Source of the DNA: Megalonaias nervosa
Taxonomy: Eukaryota > Mollusca > Bivalvia > Unionida > Unionidae
Length of the DNA: 64,000 nucleotides
Assembly (NCBI GenBank): GCA_016617855.1
Contig: JAECUM010001735.1
Location: 1-64,000, forward strand
Direction of reading: 5' to 3'
Notes under the pieces: model-generated
Told to the model about the DNA's origin: nothing
Databases searched by the model: none
What the model saw: the letters and a program-made list of their open reading frames with translations, nothing else
In this document: positions 1-11,822 of the stretch, in pieces
Numbering within the stretch: the stretch's first letter is position 1
How the letters are laid out: each line of letters opens with the position of its first letter
Made by a program: the position numbers and the translations under genes

Positions 1-1156
1 TATATATATTGTTATGTGTATGTAATTAAATTGTTTGTTTGTTAGTTTTAATTTTTTAATATATTTATTTTATTCCATTACATGTTATTGTAAGGATAAT
101 TTTGTCTACTGGATCGGATTTTTTATTTTTTTTTTCATTCAATTTAGTTCTGTTTGGCCTGATAAACAGCCAGCAGTTTGAAACATTGTATCTTTTGCTG
201 ACCTAGACTCAGAACCAGTGTCAGTTTTGGAGGAAACACTTTTTTTTTTTTTTATAATTCATTTCCAGGGTGGGAATCATTGATTTTTAGCTAAGGCTAT
301 ACAAGAGTACGTGATTTTAGGCATGTAATGTTTCTGCGTTGTTTCTACTAGGATGATCACGTGATCCCATCCTGGAATCTGTTTTGCGTTTTAGATAGGC
401 TTAATACTCATCTTATGATAAGAATCAAGCCAGTTGTGCTTTATACCTTTGAAGCTCAAAGGTGTTTTGTTATGACCAGTTTGAGTTGAATTTTTTTATT
501 TTTCGGAATTAGTAATTCATTTATCTGGAAAACATACATGTAAGTGTTCCTCATCAGAATTCTTGGACAAGGACATTTATTGAAATTATTCGTTATTAAC
601 AAACTGAAATATTATTCTTTGTGATTCAACAAGGAACTGTCGACACGACAACACTGTGAAGGTTACGGCATACGTCATCGCAAAAAAAAAAACAACTAAA
701 AAATGTAAAAGATACAAATTGAACAATTTATATGTCAGTGTTAGTAGCATTTTTAATTCATTACGTCATGTTGGACTAAGTTAAAGAGCACGGGCGGTGA
801 CCAGAGGAAGCAAAATGAATAATAACGGTCGTCATCTCTTTGAGTATTTCGTAATATGAAATATTCTATTCATGTTGGTTACAAAGCGGTGGATGCAAAT
901 TACCAGTAATTATGTTAATACTGTAATTAAATAATCGTTTACGGTCATGTCCATTTAATAACGTTAGTCCACTAATTGTCAGTCGGCACTTGTAGCCATC
1001 TAGAAAATTGAGACTTTGCGTGACAAAGCGAAAGTGTTTAACCGTCTAACATAGTGAACCCTAGATAGCCAGCTCAAAATTGCGGAGAGAGAGGGGGTGG
1101 TGGAGGCTATCTTAGGTCTCTGGGTATGTTGTTGATGGAGGATACAATACCATCTG
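1..1156. other. No gene recognised
   Basis: AT-rich sequence with short T and A homopolymers. I see no exon-like segment, tRNA or clear repeat copy here. Confidence 0.5.
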
Positions 1157-1361
1157 TACTCGCTTATAAGAAATGTCCAACTGCAAACTGCTCAGACCCA
1201 GATCTGTCGTCGCATAATGCACCGGTAGATATGGGTTTGTGCAGCTTGTTATGAGTAACCAGTTGAACAAACAACATAGACCCTGATATGAAGGCGCATT
1301 ATGCTACAGCAGATCAAGAACTTGTTGTTTGCAGTTTCACTCGACTTATAAGCGAGTATAT
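1157..1361. mobile_element. MITE family P, copy 1
   Basis: The ends are inverted repeats: ACTCGCTTATAAG at the left and CTTATAAGCGAGT at the right, followed inward by TCCAACTGCAAAC and its complement. The interior holds two subunits, each built around GCATAATGC-type palindromes and CAGATC motifs. The same structure recurs at 9011, 14498, 16671, 21266, 29651 and 37681. There is no coding capacity. It is a non-autonomous foldback element of unassigned superfamily. Confidence 0.7.
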
Positions 1362-1843
1362 ACGATATGTAAAGTGATAGAATAACTTCAGGTGACTGCG
1401 GGGTGTGTGGGGTCTAAATGAGCTTTACGGTCTCTATGTATGTTATCGATGGTGGAAACTCTGGCACAGATCTCCAGGCGATACATGTAGTACATATTTA
1501 TGCTGTCCGTAGAAGCAAGACTGCCGGAACATAGACTTGAATTCATGCAAAAATTTAGGGCATTTAAAAGAAAACTACATTCAATGCAGAAATAATCAAG
1601 AAAATTCGAAACTTAACTTTCTCTTTAGAGCCTTTAATCACTTCGTCCATGATAGTAACTAATTATATTTTCACCTAATTTAAAGTTGCATTCCTGTAGC
1701 AAGTGATCGTATGTTGATAAAACGGCATGACGTGATTTTGTGCTTCTCTCATTCAAATTGAAATACATTTGATAGAAACGTAAACTAAATTCATAAAAAG
1801 TTGGGGTGTGAGGGGATCAATGATTGTCATTTTATGCCATTAG

Positions 1844-1844
<1 letters not shown>

Positions 1845-1881
<37 letters not shown>
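1845..1881. repeat. (ATT)n microsatellite
   Basis: About twelve perfect TAT/ATT triplets in a row. Confidence 0.95.
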
Positions 1882-1934
1882 TAAAGAAAATCGTGAACAA
1901 ATAGGTGATTTTTTTTACGTTAAAGATACGTCCT

Positions 1935-2620
1935 TTTTAAGGAAGAAAGTGTCTTTTCCACGAAGTTTTGTCAAATGAATATTGGTGTTCGTACTCTGGC
2001 CCAACACATACAAAAAAGAAGCCAATTTTAATGAATAAACTTGTTCTGATGTTTTCTATTTCTTCACGAAATACATCACCAGTCTTCACGAAGATTGTCA
2101 CTTTTTGTTCATGCAAACTTCACGTATTTCCTAATGATTTCACTTTTTCACCAAAAGCAACTTTTTTCTTAACAATTTCTATCGACGAGGAAAGACGCTT
2201 TTTGGTTAAGAAAGTGACATTCTTTGGGAATATGAAAGTGAAATAAGCAACTGCTTTCATTAATAGCTCGCATCGAAATTAAATGCACTTTATTGTGAAC
2301 CAACATTCTTTATGAAGAGTGCACTTTTCTTCATGAAAATAAACATTTGTTTGGGGTGGAGTTGCTTGGAAGTGTAATGACACTATTTTAGTGAAAAAGT
2401 AGCATTTTTCACGAAGACTGCGCTTTCTTCACGAAAAAAAAAAGGTGCATTTTCATGAAAACCTTAAAATCAACCTTCTACTTAAAAATAATCACCCTTC
2501 TTGAAGATTTTTCTCTTTCGTACCGGAAGTAATTTTCATGAAGAGTTTACAATTAAGTCGCGAAAGCAATGTTTTCGCGAAGAAATCAGTGTTTAAAGAA
2601 ATCAGTATTTAAAGAAATCA
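1935..2620. repeat. Degenerate CTTCACGAA / TTTTCATGAA interspersed motif
   Basis: The motif TTCACGAA or TTCATGAA, often next to AAAGTG, ACTTT or TTTTC, recurs every 20-40 bp through this stretch (for example near 2065, 2088, 2120, 2329, 2409, 2429, 2452 and 2536). Spacing is irregular, so it looks like an old, diverged tandem array. The 92-residue open frame at 1968-2246 lies inside it and has no recognisable similarity. Related motif runs appear at about 4140-4205 and 4990-5200. Confidence 0.5.
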
Positions 2621-2865
2621 GTGTTTAAAAAGATTGTATCACACCACCGATTACTGACCATTTTGTGTCCTTAAACGCTACAACACTTTTCAAGGGAGCC
2701 CTCAGTGTTCGAGAAGATAAGGAGCGGATGAAAGATCGGTAAGTTACCGCTTGTGTCTGATATATTTTAACTAATAACCAACGCTTCGTCCTGGTTAAAA
2801 TCGAGATCTACTTGTCCTTTGTGTGGAGATATCCATTTTAATCAGACTGACATTTCCCAAACCCC

Positions 2866-4064
2866 TCCTACACTATGTACGCTACGTACCGACACTACGT
2901 ACACTGCGTACCAGCACAACACTACGTATCGACACTAAGTACAATGTGTAGTGACGCTACATACCCTACGTACGCTACGTACCGATAATATGTACACGTA
3001 CCGACTCTACGTACATTATGTACCGACACTATATACACTGCATACCAACACTATGTATACTACGTAACGATACGAAGTACACCACGTAGCGACACTAAGT
3101 ACTGACACTATGTACACTATATACAGACACTATGTACACTGTGCACCGACACTATGTACACTACGTACCGGCACTATGTATACCACGTCCCGACACCATG
3201 TACACTCCGTTCCGACACTATGTATACAGCGTACGTGCACTATGTATACCACGTCCCGACACCATGTACACTCCGTTCCGACACTATGTATACAGCGTAC
3301 CTGCACTACGTATACCACGTCCCGAAACTATGTATACTTTGTACCGATAACATGCACACTGCACACTGACACTATATACACTTGCTACGACGTACCGAGA
3401 CTATGTACACTATGCACCGACACTATGTACAGTGGAAACCAACACTATGTATACTACGTACCGACACTATGTACACTGGGTATCGACACTATGAACGCTC
3501 GCTACGAACCACCACTATGTACATTGCGTACTGACACTACGTACGCTCGCTACGTACCGACACTATGTACACTGCGTACCGACACTATGTACACTAAGTA
3601 AGGACACTACGTACTCTAGCTACGTACCAACACTATGTTCACAACGTATGCTCACTAGGTATCGACACTCTGTACATTACATACCGACTCTATGTACACT
3701 ACCTCTCGACACTATGTACACTGAGTACCAACAGTATATACAACTCCATACGTACTGACACTATGTACACTGTGTCTCAAGAATATGTACTCTACGTACC
3801 GACACTACGTACGCTCGCTGCGTACCGACACTAAGTACACTATGTACCGACACTATGTACACTGCGTACCGCCACTATATACACTCCCTACGTACCGACA
3901 CTATGTACACTACGTCTCAACAATATGTACACTACGTAGCGACACTAAATACACTACGTACCAACACTATGTACACTACGTACCGACACTATTTACACTA
4001 CGTCTCGACACTGTGTACAATGCGTACCGACACTATGTATACTAAGTACCTACAGTATATACAT
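2866..4064. repeat. 22-bp minisatellite, GTAC/TACGTA-rich
   Basis: The approximate unit is CGACACTATGTACACTACGT plus AC (22 bp), in roughly 50 copies with point variation. A 66-bp higher-order block (three units) is duplicated almost perfectly at 3176-3241 and 3242-3307. Because 66 bp is 22 codons, the array reads as apparent open frames of the MYTTYRHYVHYVPTL type on the plus strand and another set on the minus strand. These are by-products of the repeat, not genes. Confidence 0.9.
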
Positions 4065-4989
4065 AAATAACGTTTACTGATATTCATTTATTCCTTGTCT
4101 TTATGCAAACAGCGCACAAAAAATGTTACTCCATTTACGATAATCGTGACAAAAGTGCAATTTTCATGATAAATGTAACTTTTTTTTTACGAAAAACGTG
4201 CCCTTATACGTCGATGTAAAGTTGTAAAGCACCTTGCCGACATTAGGTGCAAAAATTCGAATACGCCAAATGATCTGAATAATACTGAATCTTGAAAGAT
4301 ATTGTTCCTAAATATTTTTGTATTCCATTAAAATCAGATAATATCGACATTTCATCAGATTACGAGCCATGTAATTTCTCTCTCGAACTGAGAAACCCGG
4401 CCATTTTTTTACATGTGTACAAATGAATCCGATGATAATTGACGATATCCGTGGATGAACCGATTTCAGTCGAAAGCTGGAACACAATATTTTATGAAGT
4501 CACCGTTGTAGACATGAGAAACTAAAACCACGCTATGTCTGATTGTTTTTAGCCCAAATTCGCCCTTCAAAGCATCCAGCGTACCAGCTGATCCCCAATA
4601 TTCAACCAAGTCTTATTTTTCTCTAATGTACGCGTTCTCTTCTCAGATCCGCTTTAAAAAGCCTGCCTGCCGTTTTTATTCCTTCATGAATGAATTTGTG
4701 CACCACGTGCGAATGTTGATGTTATTAGATAAGACATTAACGGAATTTGTCAAATGTATCACAACACTGCTGTTGCAGCATTCTCGAAAAAGAATGGAAT
4801 TACGAGCGACTTTCGTTGACTGAATTAAGGGGGGAGGGAGTGAACCTCTTAATTCTTAACTGAATATTTGAACGTGATTTACAGTTAACATTTTGATTAT
4901 TTCAAAGAAGGGTTTATGTCAGATAGCTTTTTAACAAATCGTTTCCTTCCTTGCAAACTGGAGTTAGATTGGAAGAATGATAATATTAA
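4065..4989. other. No gene recognised
   Basis: Contains a short continuation of the CACGAA/CATGAT-type motif near 4140-4205. An open frame at 4626-4823 has no recognisable similarity and no supporting splice or composition signal. Confidence 0.4.
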
Positions 4990-5200
4990 TTAAATAAAAT
5001 GCAGTCTTCGTGAAAGATCAGATTCTTTTCACGAAAAGTAACATCTTCATGAAAACATGTGATGTTTTCGTAAAGAAAGGGAATTCATCTGAATAAGTTA
5101 CTTCACGAAAAACTGCACCGATTTTGACATGTTCGGTCTGGATGGCAGAAAAGTCACTTAATTCATAACCTTTCTCGCGAAAATTTTTTCCCCGTGAAAA
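4990..5200. repeat. Degenerate TTCACGAAA motif run
   Basis: Repeated CTTCGTGAAAG, TTCACGAAAAG, TTCATGAAAAC and TTCACGAAAAAC motifs occur at 20-40 bp spacing, as at 1935-2620. The 22-bp minisatellite therefore sits between two stretches of the same degenerate repeat. Confidence 0.45.
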
Positions 5201-6442
5201 ACCATTACATTAATGACAAGAACGACTAATGATAGGGATCACAACCGTGGGCCCCTTGCAGTCGGGCAGAAAAGATAAAATGCAAATAAGTAAGGCGATA
5301 TCCAATATAATCATTCGTAACGCACGCGTATCACAATGTAAACGAACCAGGAACATGTAAGCGTGGCACATGTAATTGTGCGAATCCAACTAAAATTAAC
5401 TCAAGTGTTTAGTAAAAAGCTAAGTACAGAGAGTACTTGTATTCGCTGTTCCAGTTTAATTCTCAGACTATTTGTGTCCGACTTAAAACTTGTTCAACTA
5501 CAAAAAAGTTATTCGACCGAAGCCAAAACTAAAATAAAAGATACAGGACTTGCATACAGCTCTTTGCACCGGTTTTCAAGTGAGCGTAACACTGTCTCGG
5601 CAGGCAAAATTCGCACGTTTCGGAACCAGTGACTTCAGTTTGGTGCAGCGCAGAGAAGTCAGTGATGGCTTGATGAATAGAAAAATATCTCAGGAGTAAT
5701 AATCCATAGAATAGGGTCATATGCCTTTAAAGACGGAAATAGCAGAAGGAAATCGAGGGTGATGGGTGGAACGAAGTATTAGGAAGTTACTGACCTTGTC
5801 TCTTATATAGTATGATAGACAGGGTCCAATGTCAGAACGGGTCATGGGGGTAATCTGAGGTATTTTTGTCACTGTATGATTTTTTCCTTTAGATTATTGT
5901 TTTTTTCGCAACATCAAGCTCGCGTCGAGCACCCGTGTTAGCTCCAATGTGAATGCTACATACAAGCGATGTACGAAAATGACCGTCAAACGACGACGTC
6001 CCGCATAGAGATTGTCTCCAGTCGGTGGTCTTTGTATCCCGGGCAACCCCAGCCATCAGATGAAATGGTATTGTTATCACTTAAACCGATAACAATTGGT
6101 ACAGATCTACATTTCAACAAGAACTTTACACCTACTCCATACGTGACATAGCAACTTTCTCATATGTCTAGACGGTGTAAAGTTTTAACATTGCGTGAGG
6201 ATTTCTTCTTTTGTCTCATTGCCCTTGATTATGTATCTGTATATATCCGTGGCCTGCAGGTCTCGTCGTCTGTCTTTGGTAGATCCATGCCAGAAATTTT
6301 GAACTTGGTTTATTTATGTAGTAATGGTGTATGAAGCATTCGAACTACTGATCCATTAAATATTTAATGCGCGCAATAACGCTGATGCATGAAAATCAAT
6401 GGCTGTTGTAGTTGCTGAAGATAAAAATATATGCATCCATAA

Positions 6443-6443
<1 letters not shown>
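5201..6443. other. No gene recognised
   Basis: Several 60-90 codon open frames occur on both strands with no recognisable products. I see no splice-phase chain linking them. Confidence 0.4.

Positions 6444-6489
<46 letters not shown>
6444..6489. repeat. (CA)n microsatellite
   Basis: Uninterrupted AC dinucleotides, about 23 units. Confidence 0.97.
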
Positions 6490-6491
<2 letters not shown>

Positions 6492-7296
6492 AGTTTCCAT
6501 CGTTTGCGCTCGATTTAAATCTCAAGTTTTAGAACTGACCTGTCTCTCTCAATTTGCTTAAAAAACAACATGTCCAACACAAAGGAGATTTGACCGGCAT
6601 CGAAAAAAATATTCTAGTGACTTTTAAATCCAATGTCCACTTAGTTTTAAAAGCCTATCAGAAACTGCGTTGCTTTTCGTGTTATGAAGATTGATCATTA
6701 GCAACAATATGTTCCGAATGACGTTTTCAATTTTTCCCTTTTTCAGTGTTATCAATAACTTTGTTGTAATATGATTGCTGACTCAAGTGGTGATCAGAAC
6801 AAAACCTCATGACGGTGCCTGTCATATCTACTTATAGACAAGCAGATACTGTGCTTAACAAGACTGTATCTAGCCAAACTCGTCGACTCGCGTATCGATG
6901 ATTACACCTAATTGGGACAATATTTATGTGTTTACGTAACCGCAATTGCAGCTCATCGTATGCACATTTTCTAAAGCTTTTTTTTTTTTTCTGAGTACAG
7001 GTGCTGTAATTAATAAATATTTGTTCTTTCTTTTGGCTTAGTAAAAATGACGCAGAGTACAATCTGGTTAGTCTGGACAAACACAGCAAACTGTAGAAGC
7101 ATATTCAGTACGTTTACAAAAAACAACCCCGCCCCCAGAAGTCTGACTTGCGTTTTGTCATAAAATCTCCAGAAATCTGACGCGAGTTAGACATAAAAAC
7201 ATCAAAAATTTAAAGCGATTAAGACATGAAATTGATTCTCTTTGCACCCCTGTGTCAAATCTCTGATGTAATTCCCTACTTTACTTTTAACAAATA

Positions 7297-7612
7297 TACC
7301 GCTCCCGTGGCCTAATGGATAGAGCGTCCGCCTCGGATGCGGGAGGTCGCGGGCTGGAACCCCGGCCGAGTCATACCAAAGATATAAAAATGTTACTAAC
7401 AGCTGCCTCGCAAGGCCCTCAACATTAATAGGTCAGTGTGAGAACTGGTCGGCCTGGTGTCAGGATAATGTGACTGGGTGGGACATCGCGCTACATGTCT
7501 GCGGCATGATGCCCCAGTGCTAGACCACTATAAACTGCAACACTGCAGACATCGTAGATGACTGAAAATTTTGTAAAGCTAAGTTAAAAATCCAAATCAC
7601 ACAAATCACACA
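7297..7612 (+). mobile_element. SINE-1 copy a, full length
   Basis: The head is tRNA-like: an A-box-like TGGCCTAATGGATAGAGCG, an anticodon-arm loop CTCGGAT flanked by CCGC/GCGG (tRNA-Pro CGG-like), and a B-box region altered to GGCTGGAACCCC. The shared body contains CTGCCTCGCAAGG, GACTGGGTGGGACATC and an inverted pair ATGTCTGC / GCAGACAT, followed by an AAATCACACA tail. The target-site duplication is CTTTTAACAAATA: left copy 7284-7296, right copy 7868-7880 after removing a later insertion. Transcription would be by RNA polymerase III from the internal boxes; mobility would depend on a LINE. Confidence 0.9.
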
Positions 7613-7620
7613 CTTTTAAC

Positions 7621-7867
7621 CAGGGCCGGATCAAGGCCTTTGGGGGCCCTGGGCACAGCCAACATATGGGCCCATAGCAATTCTGCCTTGTCCATAGATA
7701 TGGTTACAGTACTATTAACAACACTGCCTGTGAAATCAGACAACATACGGGGCCCCTTGAGCCTCGGGGGCCCTGCCTGTGAAATCAGACGATAATATAC
7801 GGGACCCCCTGAGCCTCGCGGGCCCTGGGCACGTTACCCACTTTGCCGTATGGATAATCCGGCCTTG
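7621..7867. mobile_element. hAT-like MITE inserted in the SINE target duplication
   Basis: Terminal inverted repeats are CAGGGCCGGATCAAGG and, from the right end, CAAGGCCGGATTATCC. They are flanked by an 8-bp duplication, CTTTTAAC (7613-7620) and CCTTTAAC (7868-7875). The 8-bp duplication and CA(G/A)GG ends fit the hAT superfamily. The GC-rich interior has an internal repeat of GGGCCCTG and CCTGTGAAATCAGAC motifs and no coding frame. Confidence 0.8.
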
Positions 7868-7880
7868 CCTTTAACAAATA

Positions 7881-9010
7881 GATATATGATATGTATCAAA
7901 CCCACACACACCCGAGAAGGTCATTAACATATTTTTTGTTTGATTCTAAAAATTTCGTTCCCAAAGCTCCCGTATTGTAGACTCACGGAATTATGTACAT
8001 CATTATGATTTCACGAGAGCTGCCTTTTCCAGAAGCTCTGAAATGTTTCTACTATATGGGATGTTTCAAGCAACAGTTGTGAAAAAAAAAAATCATGTCG
8101 CACCTTAAAATTTATCCTTATTGTGCGCATACTGAGTTAGATAATATCAAAATAGTAATACGTCTCGTGGAATTAATGCTGTAACGATAACGCAGCGCGG
8201 AGAGACAGTTTGAACTCGCCTTCGACTGCAATGTTTTTTTGGGGGGTTTTTTTGTTTTTTTTTTCTCCAGCTTCTATGGTCTCCTCCAACGCAAAGATCA
8301 CATAGATTACATTAAAAAAATATCATAACTGCCGAGTACATCTGATTTAAAACCGTCGGTCGCCAGATTGAGCGACCTAGTTCTAACCTGATGTATGTGT
8401 GTGACATTTCAGTCAGACAACATCTAGATAGTATCATGTAAATGAGATCACTGACCTTCTAACGACAGAGCCGCGCTCGTGGAAAATAGTCGGTCCCTCG
8501 TCACCCATAAATCAACTGTTCGCAACTGATAAAATTCCTACAGTAATTAACTCATTTGGCAGAACAATTAATATACGGCAAGCACTCTTATCTTCCACTA
8601 TTGTTCCTCTTAAAATGTAAGGTCCCGGATGTTGAATAAACAAACATTAAAGTTGTGAATTAATTACGCTCTGAAAAAAATGTAATTGGATAGTTAAACA
8701 TGCCCTATTGCCTTAATAGCAAATGGGGTAGAGCAGCACGTTTGAGAGAGAAAGAGAGAGCCAAAAGTGAAATTAATGCGTATTGCAAGTAGATAAGAAC
8801 AAGAAAGACCTTTACAAGAACATTTGCCATTTTCTTTTATACATTTCGGATTTAAGAAAAAAAAAAATAAAAAAAAAAAAACCAAAAAAAAAAAACCCAA
8901 CAACAAACAAGCAACGATTTTAGAGAGGTGCGTTAAGGCGGGTGAACCGTTACAGGAAACAGAAGACTAAATGGAAAGCCTAGTAAATGTAGGTGTAGTT
9001 ATCTAAACCG
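7881..9010. other. No gene recognised
   Basis: AT-rich sequence with a T-rich tract at 8235-8265 and an A-rich tract at 8858-8895. The latter produces a false low-complexity frame on the minus strand. Confidence 0.5.
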
Positions 9011-9212
9011 TATATACTAGCTGATACGCCGAGTCCACCTGCAAGCTGCACAGAACCAGATATGATAGCGCAATATTCACCGGCAGCTCCGGGTTTAAGC
9101 AGTTTGTTTGGAATAATCAGCAGAGCAAACAACATTAACTCTGATCAGCCGGCGCTTTATGCGATAGCAGATCAGGTTGTTTGCAGTTGGACTCGACTTA
9201 TAAGCAAGTATA
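9011..9212. mobile_element. MITE family P, copy 2
   Basis: The left end TATATACTAGCTGATACGCC is followed by GAGTCCACCTGCAAGC, and the right end reads GTTTGCAGTTGGACTCGACT then TATAAGC. The interior has CCAGATATGATAGCGC and GATCAGCCGGCGCTTTATGC, as in the other copies. Confidence 0.75.
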
Positions 9213-9731
9213 ACTTGTGATTTTGTCGTCTCATGGCTTTGAAGCAACAACAACATTCAGCAACATCAAGGAGACAGCCAAACGATAAAGTATTAATTTA
9301 AGACAAAAAAACGCACAACTTTTCACAAAAACGTTTATGTACTGAATCTACATAAAATGCGGATAAACAAATTAGACCTATTTTTTTTTTTATTTTAATG
9401 CGAAACAACTTTTGGAACATGAAAGTTTATAAGTCCGCCCGAGATAAGAACGATAAATAAGTAATAAAAGAGGCAAATGTTCTGCCCCATTAAAACAGTG
9501 TCAATTTCAACTGATAGTCATTAACTGCGATATAATCATTTATCTAGGCATTAATTATAATGCTTGGACTCGCGTTTCAGGGTCTGGAGACGTTTATTCA
9601 CAAACAATTGTAAAACTATAATGACGTCATAAAACAAGATTTTTTTTTTTGTTGTTGCTATTTTTGTACTCGCAACATCTCGGTCCTTTCTGCAAGCGTT
9701 GTTTCTTTGGAGGAGAAATCCTAGATGTTAC

Positions 9732-9733
<2 letters not shown>

Positions 9734-9800
<67 letters not shown>
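9734..9800. repeat. (TA)n microsatellite
   Basis: About 33 uninterrupted TA units. It creates false (IY)n open frames on both strands. Confidence 0.97.
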
Positions 9801-9804
<4 letters not shown>

Positions 9805-9950
9805 CCTGGCTGGTTGCTTGTGAGAAGTGCACGATGCACACAGGTGCCTTTTCATATCCTGTTCATTTTATTCGCAATTTATTCGAGAAAATTTTTTTGA
9901 AAAGGCGCCAAACATTCATCGCACACACAAGAAAAACACCATGTGCCGGG

Positions 9951-9951
<1 letters not shown>

Positions 9952-10031
<80 letters not shown>
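9952..10031. repeat. Compound (TA)n(CA)n microsatellite
   Basis: About 27 TA units run directly into about 12 CA units, 150 bp from another long TA tract. The stretch between them (9801-9951) is unique sequence. Confidence 0.97.
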
Positions 10032-10032
<1 letters not shown>

Positions 10033-10282
10033 TTACAAACATGCTCGTTTATTTGTAAGGTATATGGCTGCAAATGCACATAAATGAAAATATTATAGTT
10101 ACAACTATATCGAATAATATGGGTGTACAGCACCAGCGCATTGTTTCTATATTTTTTTAATCTTAAATACTTATGTAAAAAAAGCAAAGGTACTAAACTT
10201 TATACAAAATGCATTTTAGTGTACAACTTGTGAACCAGGCATGCACCAATTTCTGACTAGTGGATAGTGGAAAATACGTAAA

Positions 10283-10483
10283 AGGGGCCCCGGGTGGCCG
10301 CTTGGCTAAGGCGCTCGCCTTTACAAATCACTAGTATCCTCGTCTCAAGCTCGGCCAGCGTGGGCATGTGAGAAAGCTTGCCAGTAGCTTCCTGTGGGTC
10401 GGTGGTTCTTCCCGTGATCATATATACCGGCCGCTATGTTTAGCCCATCATGTGTTGAAAAATGGCTTTGAACCCAAAACAAC
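10283..10483 (+). mobile_element. SINE-2 copy, diverged head
   Basis: The head GGGGCCCCGGGTGGCCGC is tRNA-Leu-like but the B box is damaged. The body has GTGAGAAAGCTTGCCAGTAG, GGTCGGTGGTTCTTCCCG and GTTGAAAAATGGC, with an AACAAAA tail. The target-site duplication is AAAATACGTAAA (10271-10282 and 10484-10495). Confidence 0.85.
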
Positions 10484-10745
10484 AAAATACGTAAACCAAT
10501 TGGTCCCCCATTAATTCAAACCTGGTGTATTCGGCTTGGCGAGTTCTGGTTACATTTCTTTAGGGGAGTTTACGTCCCTAAACCTTTCTGTGCAAACTTT
10601 CATTTTTTTTTTTTGTTGTTTAGTTTACGTCTCTAAATCTTTCTTTGCAAACTTTCATTTGTTTTTAAAAACTTTACGTTGTTTATTTTAATTGGCACCG
10701 TACAGCCATTTTTGTGATGTGGTGCCGCTAAACGCTAATACGTAA

Positions 10746-10813
10746 ATACATACATACATACATACACACAAACGTACGTACATACATTCATACATACATA
10801 CATACATACATAC
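10746..10813. repeat. (CATA)n microsatellite
   Basis: Tetranucleotide CATA repeats, interrupted once by CACACAAACGTACGTA. Confidence 0.92.
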
Positions 10814-11244
10814 CAATGTTAATTTTGGCGCAACCGCAATTGGTAACACTCTCTGTACAAAAGAAAAGAAAGTTTAGAGTTATAAGCCGGGCGTTACAAT
10901 CGACCGGTTGTCCTATATAGGATAAGTTTCATTTTGGTATGCATGAGCCACGATCAAACATGTGGAGCTTTGTTATATACACGAATAAAACAATGTTATC
11001 TACCAGTATAAAACAATGTATGAAACGCCCTAATGTAACGGTGCAAAATTTCGTAGAGATAATTTCTCAATACATTTTGTCGTGGTCAGTGTGACACGTA
11101 AACATTAAACATTAAGGTTTACGTACGGGCTGGGCTCGCAATAAATTGCCGACTGCGACGGATGAGACCTGCTCTGTTTTGGGGCTTGAACTGAATCCGT
11201 TCGATAACGGTACGACAGATATGTCAATGTAGGGTAAAGTGTAG

Positions 11245-11370
11245 AGTTGTAGTTGTTGTTGTAGGGTTTAACGCCATTTTTCGGCACAAGATAGGCTATA
11301 CATGGCGGCCAGTATTAATGGTGGAGGAAGAACCCGGGAAAACCCCTGAAAGAACCACCGACCCACGAGA
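11245..11370 (-). mobile_element. SINE-2, 5'-truncated
   Basis: On the minus strand only the 3' part is present: GTCGGTGGTTCTTTC to AAAAATGGCGTTAAACCC and an AAC-rich tail. The target-site duplication is AGGGTAAAGTGTAG (11231-11244) and AGGGTAAAATGTAG (11371-11384). The truncation with an intact duplication marks incomplete reverse transcription at the target. Confidence 0.9.
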
Positions 11371-11822
11371 AGGGTAAAATGTAGGGACTGACAGGATTGA
11401 GACAATCCAGAGCAAACATTTTCGGAAGTCTTGGGCCATTTGAAACAGGTGTCATAAAATGATATTTTCCAGAATAGTTATTAATAAAGGCGGACTACAG
11501 ATGAATATTTTGACCACAATGAATCGTGGTCGATCATCTTTTAGATAATGATAACCAAAAGGGGTGAATAGGTAACACATCATTGACACCTTCTGACACA
11601 TATATATCACAGTGAATGGAACTGTAAACTAACTAAATTCCCATATGGATCTTTAACATCGTGACCAATTATGTGTTAAGATTCACCTGTTGAACACTGT
11701 CATTGTAACTTCCCAACCAGCCAATCTGATACCGATAATGTGCAAATTTCTTCGGCGACAGCATAAGTCATAATAAGCAGCGACCACTATCTTCCCCATT
11801 TTATAGTGTGGTCTCAAGTTTC

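Noticed and set aside
3110..3601. 163-codon open frame and several overlapping ones
   Set aside because: Explained by the 22-bp minisatellite: three units make 22 codons with no stop. Frames are open on both strands, which argues against coding.
7297..7375. Possible tRNA gene
   Set aside because: It is the head of a SINE: followed by the shared SINE body, tail and target-site duplication, and present in six other copies. The same applies to the other tRNA-like heads; none folds with a paired acceptor stem.
9627..10187. Open frames with (IY)n and (HT)n runs
   Set aside because: Translation of (TA)n and (CA)n microsatellites.
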